This document shows positions 1 through 10,268 of a stretch of DNA of 64,000 nt, piece by piece. The position numbers and the translations under genes are program-made. This DNA is from Trichomonas vaginalis G3 (Eukaryota; Parabasalia; Trichomonadida; Trichomonadidae). The stretch covers positions 14,827,962 to 14,891,961 of the forward strand of contig NC_067208.1 of NCBI RefSeq assembly GCF_026262505.1, in the 5' to 3' direction. The notes beneath the pieces are model-generated. The model searched no databases, had not been told where the DNA came from, and was given only the letters and a program-made list of their open reading frames with translations. Position 1 is the first letter of the stretch, and the number at the start of each line of letters is the position of its first letter.

Positions 1-1722
1 CATCGCCTGCAAAGTAAGTTTTTATGACATTTTGTAAACTTTCGTTTGCAAGGTCATGTACAATAGGTTCTCTTCCTTCTCTGTCCCTAACTCTCTTTCT
101 AAACTCTTCACCAAATATACCATCTTTATGGTTCTGTGTAGTTCTTTGAGATAAATGTTCTAGAACGTCAGGTGTTATATTTCCATCAGCCATGTTCATT
201 TCATACTGGTCCAAAATATCTGCATCTTTCATATCTTTCAATGGCATTAAAGCCGCGCTTAAAATACCAGCTATATCTCGTTCACCATTCACTTCCATTG
301 CGTCTACAACTTCTTGGAATTGAGGTTGTAAGTTTATGAACCACCTATCCGGATTAGCTTTATGACCCCATCTCATTGTAGTTCCATAGTCTGCAGAAAC
401 AAAAGTAGGTCTGTTTCCATCTTGGCTAGGTTCTGAATGAACTTTAAACAATGTTTCATTTTTATATGTTTTCTTGAAATTTAACCTTTTATTTTCACCG
501 AGTTCATCCAAAGATTGAACGTTAAATGCTCGTAAGTAAAAAGGGTTGTTGTATTTGTGTACATTTTCTTTCAGTACTTCCATTCTATGCTGAATATTTT
601 CATCTGGTGTTGGAGTCTTTTGTATGTCGGTGAAAATTTTTCGATATTCTTCTACTGTGTCAGCCGAATTTTTTTTAGACTCTTGGAAAGATTCCATATT
701 CTTCGCATACACTTGTTGAGGGTCAAGATTTTCCGGCTGTTCCAAATCTTCATCTAGTTCTGTGAGGTTAGTTTCCAAAGGAGGGACTTGTTCGTTTCCT
801 TCAGGCTCTTCTAGCTGTTGTTGCTGAACTATTTCTTCCATGTCTGGTTGTATCTGAACTTCTTCCTGTGGAGTTTCTTGTACCTCATCTGCTGGCATTT
901 CATATATTCCGAGACCGTTTTCAACAAGTTCCCTATCTAAGTCATCCGGACTCATAAACCTTTCTTCTTTCGTTCCGTCTCTATTTTTTACGCGTTTCAT
1001 GAAGAGAGTTGAATTGTTATTTAGCTCTGACACCAAATATCTCGGAGTAAATTCATCCATGTCATTTGGATGATATGCTATTAAATCATATCCCTTAGCG
1101 AGCTTGTATTTTCCAGGTTTGAGATTATATCTGATTTGGTGCTGAGCCATAAAGCTAAATAGGTTCGGGTCAGTATTTCCTTCCTTGAACTTTCTAATAG
1201 CTTCTTTATATCTGTCACTAAAGTCAAGAGTATCTGGGTAACCATACTCTTCCTTCAGCATTTTTAAGAATTCTTGGTTTCCTTGTTCTCTACTTCTTTT
1301 ATGTCCTTGCTCTGTTTGTGGTTGTTGTTGTGCAGGGTTTTGAACTGTTGGTTGTTGTGTTGGTTGTGCTGGATTTTGAACTGTTGGTTGTGGTTGTTGT
1401 TGTGCTGGTTGTGGAGGTGGTTGTTGTGCTGGTTGTTGTGTTGGTTGTTGTGTTGGTTTTGGTGCATGCCTGTGTCTATGTCCATGTGACGATGTAAATG
1501 TTTTAGGTAGTCCTGGTGCAGGTGCTTCTCTTGGAGGGTTTGGTGGTATATAAGTTCCACTAGCTAGTATATAAGTTCCACCAGCTGGTATATAAGTTCC
1601 ACCAGCTGGCACATATGTTCCATCTGCAGCGTAATGTCCTACCTGACTTTTCGTTTTTAAGAAAGCATTTACTAGGTCTGTTTTGGTCTGTGTAACTCTT
1701 TTTCTTGACTTTCCACAACAGT
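1..1722 (-). CDS. Unrecognised protein with Gln/Pro-rich tract, partial (runs off left edge)
   Basis: One continuous minus-strand frame is open from about 1722 to the first base of the window, over 570 codons, and continues beyond the edge. The N-terminal part has four short repeats of the type GTYIPAG. A Pro/Gln tract follows (about 1300-1480) and then an acidic, Gln-rich region. The part nearest the edge looks globular and charged (for example FVSADYGTTMRWGHKANPD). The first in-frame ATG is at 1261-1263, but coding character clearly begins upstream of it, so the true start is unclear. The frames upstream (1.7-2.75 kb) look like the same transcription unit in an interrupted state. I do not recognise the family. 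The base composition is less AT-rich than the flanking host DNA, and the surrounding tandem repeats and hairpins suggest a mobile or virus-like element, but that is inference. Confidence 0.55.
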
Positions 1723-2247
1723 TGCTCTAACGGCGTCATAGGCACTTTGAACTGCCTGTCTCGTTGCTGCATCTGTTATTTTCGTCATATTTTGTGCTAC
1801 TTCTCTAACTCTTTGTCGAAACCTTCAGATTCAGTTTCTTTCCAGATGAGAAGTCGTTTCACTAGTTCACCTTACTATGAAGAGCTTCGAAGGCATTCTT
1901 AAGTCAGCATCATTAAAGCTTCATTTGAACTGTCTTCATCCGCTTGTATTTTTGTCCTTATTTGACCCTATAAGTTGGGCTGCTTTAGCGTTGGCTTGGG
2001 CATCTAACCAGTCATTGTTAGCTTTATATATTCTGCGCTTTTCATTGCCTTTTGCATGGCTGCGTCGTTATTTTACTTTCTTGTGCTAAGTTTTCATACT
2101 GTACGGTTTGGTTTTGCAATGTAAAAGTTTTTCTGCCTTTACATTTGTTCAACTTCTTTTTTATACTCATCGCTTTCCATATATTTCAGGGCTTTTTTGT
2201 TTTATCTTCTCTCTTCAGTACTATATTGTAGTAGTATGGTTTCAAAT

Positions 2248-2748
2248 TTAAACATCTTGTTCCATTTTTGCTACTTCTGCTGCTTTTTCTGACACTTTTT
2301 TCGCATATTGCTCTGTACTTAGTTCTTTCAGTTGTTCTTCTTTCTTCTTTTTCTCTACGTTTAACTCATTGAGTTTCTTTGTGTGTCTGTCATATTCTAG
2401 TTTCTTTTCGTTTTCACTTATTTGCTTCTGTATGTCTATGTTTGACTTTTTGACATCTGTTATTTGATTTTTGAGTGAACTCAAATTCATTTGACTTTGA
2501 GGGTTATAGGCTGTTCCGTCTGCAGCTCCACCATAGCCTGCCATTTTCGCTAAAAGTGCCGCTCTTAAACCTCCACTCTGTGCACCAATGACTCGGTTTA
2601 AAAGCATAGGATTGCTTGACATTTGTTGCAACATAGTGGGGTCATTCATCATTTGTTGTTGCAACTGTTGTTGTGGTGTCAGTCTTACTATTGGATGTTT
2701 CAATGCTCTCTTCCTCTTACGTATATTCTTACGTAGCTTACGTGGCAT
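2248..2748 (-). CDS. Small protein with basic N-terminus and coiled coil, unknown
   Basis: A 166-residue frame opens with a strongly basic stretch (MPRKLRKNIRKRKRALKH). It continues through a Gln/Met-rich low-complexity segment and a Gly/Ala patch, and ends in about 75 residues of heptad-like, Lys/Glu-rich coiled coil. The basic head could be a nuclear-localisation or nucleic-acid-binding segment. No catalytic motif is visible. It lies directly upstream of, and on the same strand as, the long frame that runs off the left edge, so the two may belong to one transcription unit. The 1.72-2.25 kb between them still shows coding-like text in several frames. I do not recognise the protein. It may be a structural or scaffold protein of the element that occupies this end of the window. 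Confidence 0.45.
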   Translation of the reverse strand: MPRKLRKNIRKRKRALKHPIVRLTPQQQLQQQMMNDPTMLQQMSSNPMLLNRVIGAQSGGLRAALLAKMAGYGGAADGTAYNPQSQMNLSSLKNQITDVKKSNIDIQKQISENEKKLEYDRHTKKLNELNVEKKKKEEQLKELSTEQYAKKVSEKAAEVAKMEQDV

Positions 2749-2843
2749 TTTAAGTGAAGTTAAAAAGCGGTTTTTGACAGATGTTTATATGACACTTTCT
2801 CCGGTTTATAGGACCTCTCTCATATTCTATCTAAAACTCATAG

Positions 2844-3093
2844 TCATGACTTCTTCGTAAATGTTTTGTCATGACTTCATCGTAAAGACTTTGTCATGAC
2901 TTCTTCGTAAAGACTTTGTCATGACTTCATCGTAAAGACTTTGTCATGACTTCATCGTAAAGACTTTGTCATGACTTCATCGTAAAGACTTTGTCATGAC
3001 TTCATCGTAAAGACTTTGTCATGACTTCTTCGTAAATGTTTTGTCATGACTTCATCGTAAAGACTTTGTCATGACTTCATCGTAAAGACTTTG
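2844..3093. repeat. Tandem array, 25-bp unit x 10
   Basis: Ten head-to-tail copies of a 25-bp unit (TCATGACTTCATCGTAAAG plus ACTTTG) fill exactly 250 bp. A few copies differ at two or three sites (cttc-ttcg for cttc-atcg, atgtttt for gacttt). The array is bracketed by two copies of the same 21-bp sequence (about 2828-2848 and 3096-3116). That bracket is also the 3' end of the reading-frame remnant just to the right, so the array appears to have grown inside a duplicated gene end. Each unit begins with TCATGA, so the array is rich in short dyads. Confidence 0.95.
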
Positions 3094-3099
3094 TCATAT

Positions 3100-3276
3100 C
3101 TAAAACTCATAGTCATGTATGTCCTCTAACCATCTCATAACGGTTTCCAAACCACTTTTATCGGATGTAAAGTAAAAACATGGATGGTTATGTAAAACGT
3201 CTAAAGTTTCTAAAGAGTCTCTCAAAGTCCAGTCTACTTGGAACGCCCGTAACTTTTCTGTAGCGACGATAGACTC
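3100..3276 (-). pseudogene. C-terminal remnant of an unknown protein
   Basis: An open stretch of about 58 codons without an ATG ends in a TAG at 3100. It reads like real protein (for example DSLETLDVLHNHPCFYF, then MRWLEDIHDYEF at the C-terminus). It ends exactly where the 25-bp tandem array begins. It may be the tail of a larger decayed gene of the left-hand element. The family is unknown. Confidence 0.35.
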
Positions 3277-3328
3277 TTACCTGTCCGGACAACAGTTATA
3301 CTATTTTGAGTTCTCTACAAAAATTTTA

Positions 3329-3362
3329 GGGGCTAGAAGGCACGAAGTGCCTGGAAGGCCCC
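3329..3362. repeat. GC-rich hairpin, copy 1
   Basis: A 34-bp near-perfect palindrome has GGGGC...GCCCC ends and an inner GGCAC-GAA-GTGCC stem. It stands out sharply from the AT-rich surroundings. A second copy lies 56 bp to the right. It could be a transcription-termination or processing hairpin, or a REP-like repeat. There is no direct evidence of function. Confidence 0.8.
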
Positions 3363-3417
3363 CTATACCAAAAAAAACCTCATTTTATACTAAACTCATT
3401 TTATACTAACATCTTCA

Positions 3418-3450
3418 GGGGCTAGAGGGCACGAAGTGCCTGGAGGCCCC
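3418..3450. repeat. GC-rich hairpin, copy 2
   Basis: This is the second copy of the palindrome seen at 3329, 33 bp long and differing at a few compensating positions in the outer stem. It is followed six bases later by a run of 24 T. The two hairpins and the T-run sit at the boundary between the left-hand block and ordinary host DNA. Confidence 0.8.
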
Positions 3451-3456
3451 ACTACC

Positions 3457-3480
3457 TTTTTTTTTTTTTTTTTTTTTTTT
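3457..3480. repeat. T24 homopolymer at block boundary
   Basis: An uninterrupted run of 24 T follows the second GC-rich hairpin. To its right the sequence becomes ordinary AT-rich intergenic DNA. Hairpin plus T-run resembles a terminator for plus-strand transcription. Read from the other strand it is an A-run, which could mark the insertion end of an element. Confidence 0.6.
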
Positions 3481-4193
3481 ATCTAATTTTATCTAGATAA
3501 GGTGTAGATATCATTTCAATGAAATATTATTCTAATACCATTTAAAAACTTGAAATTTTTTTGAAAATTGGCTTAAACAATTGTGAATTTGAGAATTATA
3601 CTTATACTTATAGTTCTTACATGATATATTATCTATCTTCAGCATAAAAATGAAAATTTCGAATCTAAAACTGGAGATATAAAAAATATAGTTAAAATAT
3701 CAAAAACTTACATATGAAAAGGATAATTGCTGTTTTCAAGAGGGTAGAAAGTTTCAATCATATAAAAATAACATTTTATTTTCGAATTTATTAGTATCAA
3801 TGTGTTTTTTAATATCCATGATCATACTCAAAATGAATAAATTATATTCGAAATCTCTGGTGTCCTTGTTTTCCTCATTAAAACAAAAATGTAAAAAAAA
3901 TTGTCCTCATAATCTGATAAAATAGGTGCCTAAGTAATTAACAGACATTTAGATACTCCAGAATCGACTTCATTATACAATAATGTAAAAAAAGTTAAAA
4001 ACTCTAATTTAAAAGAAAAAAAATTGTTTCACGGTTGACTCCGCCGAAACCACTAGATTCCACCGTCAAATCCGTGAGTTTTGTTGGCCCTGCCGCTGGA
4101 TGCGAGAACGAAAAATTCGCAAGCCTTGGCATTGCCATTAATATCACTTTTCTATCGTTAAATAATCGTCTGAAATGGAGTAAAAAAGTGACA
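3481..4193. other. Intergenic, no gene seen
   Basis: AT-rich sequence with no convincing frame apart from an ATG-less in-frame extension upstream of the next gene (from about 4020). TATCACTTTT at about 4140 resembles a trichomonad initiator (TCA-Y-W) but lies some 50 bp before the chosen start. Confidence 0.5.
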
Positions 4194-4850
4194 ATGGCGC
4201 AACTCACCGGTGTTTATCAAAGTGTTGAGCACGCAATAGTCGAAGCCATTCACATTTTAACACCGTTTTCGGAATATTCAGATGATTCTGTTCGATGTAA
4301 ACAGATTTTTAGTTTAGTTAGAGATTCAACTATTTATATCAACGGACAACCACAAACAGGAAACCATAGATTTACGATATTTTCATCCGCTTTATCGGGT
4401 AGGAGATCATCAGTCAAGTTATTTCAAAAAGTAACAGATCCAGAGAGACATGGTGCTTGGTGGAAGCTTAAAGTCCCGTATGAAGAAGCCCTTCGAATAT
4501 GTCACTCGCTGATTCTTAAAAACCCGCACCGTAGAGGTGATATTTTCGAATGGCAAAGTAATTTTGATATTGTTTCTGCTCCTCGCGAAGAAGAGATAAG
4601 GAATAGATTCCTTTCTTTTGTCCCGCTTTGCATGGTTACGGAAGAACTCCAAGACTCAAATGAAGAGTGGGAAAGCAAAATCAACGAAATTAAAGAGAAA
4701 ATCGAAGTTCAAAAGCAAAATTCAACACCAGAAACTCTCCAAAACTTACAGCAGCTTATACAGCTCCAATCAACTGTTTCAGAACTCAGACGAAATAGAA
4801 GAAGAAATGATTTCGATTTAAACGATGGGCATCAGCTACAATTCTTCTAA
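4194..4850 (+). CDS. Initiator-binding-domain (IBP39-type) protein, putative
   Basis: A 218-residue protein; the first ATG in frame is at 4194 (MAQLTGVYQS). The first ~130 residues resemble the winged-helix initiator-binding domain (IBD) of trichomonads: an acidic helix with YSDDSVRCKQIF, then YINGQPQTGNHRFTIF, then the basic SALSGRRSSVKLFQK, a tryptophan-rich AWWKLKVP and a helix ending HRRGDIFEW. The C-terminal third is a charged coiled coil ending in RRNRRRND. IBP39 of T. vaginalis is known to bind the Inr core-promoter element and to recruit RNA polymerase II through its C-terminal domain. By inference this paralogue is a nuclear DNA-binding transcription factor. The resemblance was judged by eye, so the family call is moderate. 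Confidence 0.55.
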   Translation: MAQLTGVYQSVEHAIVEAIHILTPFSEYSDDSVRCKQIFSLVRDSTIYINGQPQTGNHRFTIFSSALSGRRSSVKLFQKVTDPERHGAWWKLKVPYEEALRICHSLILKNPHRRGDIFEWQSNFDIVSAPREEEIRNRFLSFVPLCMVTEELQDSNEEWESKINEIKEKIEVQKQNSTPETLQNLQQLIQLQSTVSELRRNRRRNDFDLNDGHQLQFF

Positions 4851-5732
4851 TTTGCATTTGTTCATTATATACATTTAATTCAGAGAGAAATTACAATATT
4901 TCTAATTTAATATTTTTATTTTGTTTGTTTATTAATAAAAGTTATAGTTTCTTAAGTGCTATTGAAAACATAAAGGACAGTTGTGTTATATTGTGTTACA
5001 TTTCATGAATCAATGAGACAATTAACAATTAAAAGATTGATTTAATTTTTTCTTCAATACTTCCTCAGAAGACAGTAATCGATTGCATAACAGTTAGATA
5101 TATGACATATTATCAATGTATGTGCTCCTCTAAGTTTTCATAAAATATATTTTAAGTCGCTGATTTTAATGTTGCGATTTTATTAATCGACTTATATTTA
5201 AATGCATTGATTACTGAAGATATGCTTGGATATGTATTAATTGCATGTAGAATCGATGTCATCAACTCCTGATGCCAATCTAGAACTGGGCCTACTTGCT
5301 CAAAAATGTTGTTAATCAGTCAGACACGAAATACAAAATTTCAAGAGTTATAACTAATATTATTTTCAATTATCACAGGTCCAGAAAAAAGCATCTTTCC
5401 GTTCCAGATTTTAAAAATCTATTCATAAACATCAATTTTGCTTAATTTAAATATGATACATTGATACATCATCACTTATTGTTATTCACATTCAAGTTTA
5501 TCAAAATAAAAATGATTTTATGTGCTTGAAATTAGATGTTAATATAATAACTTTCACTTCACATTCTGACATACTTAACATCTGTACATTGATATCAATC
5601 TGCAGATGCATCTTAATATTCAAAAAGAATTAACATACTGATTATTTAAAAACTACAATAAAAGTCCAAGATGTAATATTGGGGGAAAAAATATATTTAT
5701 ACAGTTCCTAGAATTAGATTATTTTAGATTTT
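4851..5732. other. Intergenic with one gene remnant
   Basis: Mostly AT-rich spacer. The only coding-like text is the minus-strand remnant at 5152-5319, listed separately. No RNA gene or transposon ends were seen. Confidence 0.5.
5152..5319 (-). pseudogene. C-terminal remnant of an unknown host protein
   Basis: A 55-codon open stretch without a start has protein-like composition (for example VGPVLDWHQELMTSILHAIN, then YPSISSVINAFKYK) and ends at a TAA. Its GC content is higher than the surroundings, as expected of former coding DNA. No larger frame precedes it, so it is probably the tail of a lost gene. The family is unknown. Confidence 0.35.
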
Positions 5733-6475
5733 TTAAGTGAACTCGTTTGCAAGCCAAATTATAAAACTGCATGATAATATTTCTTTTGGTTTGTGAACTT
5801 TTGATGGATAAATATAAATTATATCCTTCTGTTGGAATGAAGTTTCTCCGAAAGAATTTTCCCCAATATAAGGCTTCTTCTGATTTATATTTCTATATAC
5901 AAAAATTTGTTTCAAAACTATCCCATTTCCATAACAGAATTGTTCACCCATACTCGTAATTGAAGTAGGGAAAATAATTTTTTCGAGGTATCTAGCTCTA
6001 TTAAATGCTCCAAAATAAAGATTTTCAACAAAATCTGGGACTGTAAACGAGGATACTTCACGGCATATGGGGAATGAAATCAATGTTTTCTTGTTTTTTG
6101 AGTACAAAATACCATTTTCGGAACTTAATAAAGAATTTCTAGAGTCAACATCAAAGTTTTCGATACATGCAAAGTCAAATGGATTTCCTTCATATATTTT
6201 AATAACATTAGGTGGAATATTGAAGTGCGGCATTGCTGTTGGAGATTCTTTAAAGATATTATCGTCGAATTCTTCTATACTATTAGGAAGTGAAACGTTA
6301 AGTAGGTTTGGCATGTTTGCAAACGCTCCATAAGGGACCTTTTTGAATCCTTCATGAACTTTAATATATTTTACTGCATTTCTATCTACCCAATTTGGAA
6401 TTGTAACAACATCACTGGTGTTATAATCAATTTCTACAATCTCACTAGACGCCCTCGCAGTTTTACTGTCTCGAG
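5733..6475 (-). pseudogene. BspA-like leucine-rich repeat protein, 5'-truncated
   Basis: About 245 codons are open from roughly 6475 down to the TGA-ending C-terminus, with no ATG until 6314 although the protein text clearly starts upstream. The repeats are typical of the LRR_5/BspA type: VPYGAFANMPNLLNVSLPNSI, then VPDFVENLYFGAFNRARYLE, KIIFPTSITSMGEQF and ENSFGE. Trichomonads encode hundreds of such surface proteins, implicated in host or bacterial contact. This copy lacks a signal peptide and the N-terminal part, so it is most likely a truncated gene copy. An unannotated upstream exon cannot be excluded. Confidence 0.7.
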
Positions 6476-6816
6476 AATAAAAATAATGTCACTTTTTGAT
6501 CATACTACTCAATGACTCTTGAACTTAATATTTCAAATATCTTTTTAAAATTATTCTACACCATTAGAATAAAAGAAATATTCCAATAACAATTTCAAAC
6601 AAAAAAGTGACATTATTCCTTGTTTCCTGGAAAATTTTTTGAAAAATAAAAATAAAAAAATGATTTGATGCAATAACACTCGAATAGAGTACTCGATTTA
6701 ATTTTGTCAGATGGGCGGAAAGTACAAACTTAAAATAAAACAGTAAAATATAATATATAATTTGAAATTTATAACAAATAAAATAAATAATAAAAAAAAA
6801 TAAAAATAAAAATAAA

Positions 6817-9033
6817 TTATTCAACTGGACAGAATGTTGCGATCTTAACCTTCATTTGTTTAGCAGAATGTGCGTAGTGTTTCATTGGTTCCACTTTCAC
6901 ATTCTTCACATCGTTATACACTCTATTATCAACTAGAACTTTGAAGAAATACGGATTTTTCTCAGCAGCGCAAACAGTTGCAGAAGTTACAGGAGCTCTA
7001 CTCATCTTCGAACTCGATGCCTCTCTATCATTAATAAGAACTTTTCCTGGTTCATTCACTGTTTCGAGGAGAAGTACTTGATCACTTGGTCTTATGTTTT
7101 GTTCCTTGTTTATTGACCAGAAAGAGAAAGTTGTCACTTCAACAGCGCTCAAGTCTGTGTCAATATCAGTCATCAGCATGAATCTCTTTGGTTTTATGTG
7201 TTTCTCGTCTGTTTCTGTGAATCCAGGCACTTCAGTACCAATCAGCTGGCTTCCTATATGAAGAGAAACGACAAAAGGAATTTGGACAGTTGAATCATCT
7301 TGGAATTGCAAAGAACATGACCAAACATGCAAAGAAATAGTAAACCTTGCGAATGTTAAGTAATGTTGCAATGCAAATTGCATGATAGCACTGGGATTGG
7401 ACTGTGTAAACCATACATTGTTCTCAGGTGGATCTTCACAATGAATTGAGGGGAAAATAATCGGTGTTACATCTTCATTCAATTTCGGAGCCATAGAAAC
7501 ACAATTTTCGTAAACTCTTGAAACAAATCTCATGTACGCGTCGTCTTTACTTGCAATGTAGTCTGCAACATTATTGGAGAATTTTAATGATGAATGGTCT
7601 TCCGGTAGCAAATAAATGGTGAACGATAGACGTTTACAAAGTGTTTGGTCGTGTTTTGAGAGACAAAGGTAAAGAGCTTGGATGATGGAGGAAAGGACGT
7701 TGTCGTCGCCCAGAACAGCGATGTGGTGATTGATGAGGGCTGGTTCTTCATGATTTGTGGCAAATTCAATGAGAGGCTGAAATACAGTCGTATTTAGGAT
7801 TTCTGTACAAGGAATAAGCAAGAATTTGGACTCCGATGGTCCGTCTACTGTAAGTTTCGTGTCTACTTCGTAATCTATCGATAATTTCATTGGAATTGTG
7901 TTGACAAATGGAGGAACTAAAATTGAAGTATCGAAATCGGGTTCTGTAGGTGGGATTGTTGTTAACTTAAGCTTCTTTTGTATTTTAGCGTCTGATTTCT
8001 TTGTAAAATCGAGCATTTGAAGAATTCTTTCAACATGCATTGCTTGTGGAACAATTACGTGCTGTTTCTTTGCGAGATAGTATCTGCCGTAGTTTATTAG
8101 TTGAGTTTCGACTGATAATTTTTGGTTGTACCGCTGATGCATTAAATTCGGGAAATATCTTGCATTGTGATCGAATAAAACCTGAACGGAGCCATTAGTA
8201 GCCACGTTCGTTGATCCTATTCTATATAGAATGTCGTAGAACGCAGATCCTGGGTATTCTCCGTTTCTTTGAATTAATTGGCCGATTTCGGAGCCAAGAG
8301 TTGAAACAGGGTGTGGGAAGATGAGGGATGACTTTAGGGGCTCAATGAGCATATCCAGCAACGATTGGTCAATTGCTGGGAAGACAGAAACAATTAAAAA
8401 TAAAATATGCAATAAACAATCAGCTTCTTGTAAATTATTGAGTGCTTCAAGACGTACTTTCATTGCTTGTAAGAGTGTGCGTGTTGCCAATGGAGATGTG
8501 TGTATTAATTTGAGAACTCCGAGTAAATTAAACATAGGAACGTTTGTTAACAGTAAAAAAGAGTCGTATTTGTTTGTAATGCTATCTAATATTGTCTTCA
8601 TGTTGACTTCTTGCGCTGTCAAGAGTTTATTCAGTAATAACATGGAATGTGAAATTGAAAGATTTCCTGAGCCGAGAAGTTGCTGGTAAGGTGCTTTCCA
8701 AAATGATTCTGGTATGAATGTGTTGTAGCATATGACAAGATGAAGTATAGCAATTAAACATGAATCAATTTCAGCTGAATGATCTGGTGGAGGAGGTATA
8801 GATTTATCTTTCGGATTAGCAGGTGGAGGTGGAGGAGCTGATACTGCTGATAAATATTTCAATGCTTCATTAATAAATAATTCTGCAAAATCTTCATTTT
8901 TGATATTGTCCCAAAAAGTTGTTGATGTCCATGGAACAAGTTGGAACTGTGATTCAGATAGTGCGTTGAATAATTTGGAGAATTTCGCCGGATCATATGT
9001 GCCAGCTTTAAGTATGAACTGGCGAAAATCCAT
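6817..9033 (-). CDS. Large protein, possible PI3K p101-like regulatory subunit
   Basis: A 738-residue protein; ATG at 9031-9033 (MDFRQFILKAG), since the three codons before it begin with TTG. The N-terminal half is all-helical, with a Pro-rich linker (APPPPPANP...IPPPPDH) near residues 68-88. The C-terminal half contains HIAVLGDDNVLSSIIQALYL followed by RLSFTIYLLPED, then a long segment ALQHYLTFARFTISLHVW and IPFVVSLHIGSQLIG. That order (a Rossmann-like strand-turn-helix, then a strand ending in LP, then YYL-FAR followed by paired strands) resembles the heterodimer/beta-rich part of animal PI3K-gamma adaptor p101. The similarity is by eye only. Otherwise this is a conserved hypothetical helical protein. 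It has no membrane segment or enzyme motif. Confidence 0.35.
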   Translation of the reverse strand: MDFRQFILKAGTYDPAKFSKLFNALSESQFQLVPWTSTTFWDNIKNEDFAELFINEALKYLSAVSAPPPPPANPKDKSIPPPPDHSAEIDSCLIAILHLVICYNTFIPESFWKAPYQQLLGSGNLSISHSMLLLNKLLTAQEVNMKTILDSITNKYDSFLLLTNVPMFNLLGVLKLIHTSPLATRTLLQAMKVRLEALNNLQEADCLLHILFLIVSVFPAIDQSLLDMLIEPLKSSLIFPHPVSTLGSEIGQLIQRNGEYPGSAFYDILYRIGSTNVATNGSVQVLFDHNARYFPNLMHQRYNQKLSVETQLINYGRYYLAKKQHVIVPQAMHVERILQMLDFTKKSDAKIQKKLKLTTIPPTEPDFDTSILVPPFVNTIPMKLSIDYEVDTKLTVDGPSESKFLLIPCTEILNTTVFQPLIEFATNHEEPALINHHIAVLGDDNVLSSIIQALYLCLSKHDQTLCKRLSFTIYLLPEDHSSLKFSNNVADYIASKDDAYMRFVSRVYENCVSMAPKLNEDVTPIIFPSIHCEDPPENNVWFTQSNPSAIMQFALQHYLTFARFTISLHVWSCSLQFQDDSTVQIPFVVSLHIGSQLIGTEVPGFTETDEKHIKPKRFMLMTDIDTDLSAVEVTTFSFWSINKEQNIRPSDQVLLLETVNEPGKVLINDREASSSKMSRAPVTSATVCAAEKNPYFFKVLVDNRVYNDVKNVKVEPMKHYAHSAKQMKVKIATFCPVE

Positions 9034-10090
9034 TTTTTTCAAATAAAATCTTTTTTAGATGAGAGAAAAAAAATTGAATAAGTAATGTTGTGATATTTTA
9101 CAAACAAATAAAATATCGAAAATTAGCGTTGTAATCAAATGGATAGAATGATTTCAAAAAGTAGAAAGGTAACTAAACTACTTTCGCCGATCCGATTTGC
9201 TCCATATTTAAAATATAGCTTGCATATGTAGAAGAAAAGCTAATTTTGAAGTACGCCCGAAATCCACCAACAGGATTTCGAGCTACTAAAAAGGTACTTT
9301 TAAATGTGATTTTTTTTATAAAAAATTAAATTTATTTTAAGATCAGACTAAAAACTAATTTTATGGAAAATCTATATCGACAAATTTATTACTTATTGGG
9401 TATATAGATTTTTTGATTATGGCGATTATGTCTGATATGCTTCCAATAAGCCAAAACACATTTCATACTGATTTCTATAAAAGGTATCTTTATTATAGAA
9501 GTGTAAGCTATATCTGTTTGTTTTTTTATTATAACAAATTCAAAATTCTCTTATAAGGACTAGATGAAATCTGTATTATTAAATCATTAGCTAAATGAAG
9601 GTTCAAATAGAAAGTAAATATCAATTTATATGATACTGAAACCAAATAGTTCTTTTAATAAAAGATAACACGCTGAAAATTATTGAGTATTTGCAAATCT
9701 CAAAAATCTATTGGTGAATTTGGCTCAACTTTTAAAATTATAACATCCATATCAAATCATAAAAGCAGACAAAAATTAAAGCCAAACCTATCGGCCAATT
9801 TTTTTTTGATATTTTGATTTTTGAGGTATACTTTTAAAAGTGGATTTAAAGCACTGATGAAAAAACATTAACTTCTGTCGTTATGATTATTGATTTAGAC
9901 AATAATGATTTTAATCTTTGATTATCAAAACACTAAAGTCATCTTTTTAACATTTGCTTGGTAGCATTAACTCAAGTCTAAAGTACTATTTTATGTGGCA
10001 CTCTTAGAATTTTTGTATTCATTGTACACGCTGAAATAGTACCATTAAAGTTATGGCGGACTTTCAAAAAATAGTTTGGTCACCTTTAAA
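9034..10090. other. Intergenic, left flank of the Polinton
   Basis: About 1 kb of AT-rich DNA with no supportable gene. A short hairpin (CGAAATCC-accaaca-GGATTTCG) is at about 9249-9271. The final bases (10086-10091, TTAAAA) and the first bases after the right end of the element (30336-30341, TTCAAA) are a candidate imperfect 6-bp target duplication. Confidence 0.5.
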
Positions 10091-10268
10091 AGTAGTAGGA
10101 TATGAAGGGTTGTGTGACTTTTTTTGTTACATCTATATATAGACGATGCATTAAAATATATTTATTTATAAATCATTAAAAAATTAACATTAATTTTAAA
10201 ATAATTTTTTTTATCTTTTATAAAAGAAGCTATATATAGATGATGTCAGATATTCCGCGATTAATTAA
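10091..10268. repeat. Polinton left terminal inverted repeat
   Basis: About 177 bp, inverted at 30160-30336 with one mismatch seen. It contains two CTATATATAG palindromes set in a longer T/A-rich stretch. The outer limit is uncertain by one or two bases. Confidence 0.9.

Noticed and set aside
1264-1560. A 98-codon His/Asn-rich frame
   Set aside because: It is the out-of-frame reading of a Pro/Gln (CCA/CAA) codon repeat; the frame that stays open across the whole region reads Pro/Gln.
2844-3093. CRISPR-like array
   Set aside because: Units are contiguous 25-bp tandem repeats with no spacers, and the genome is eukaryotic.
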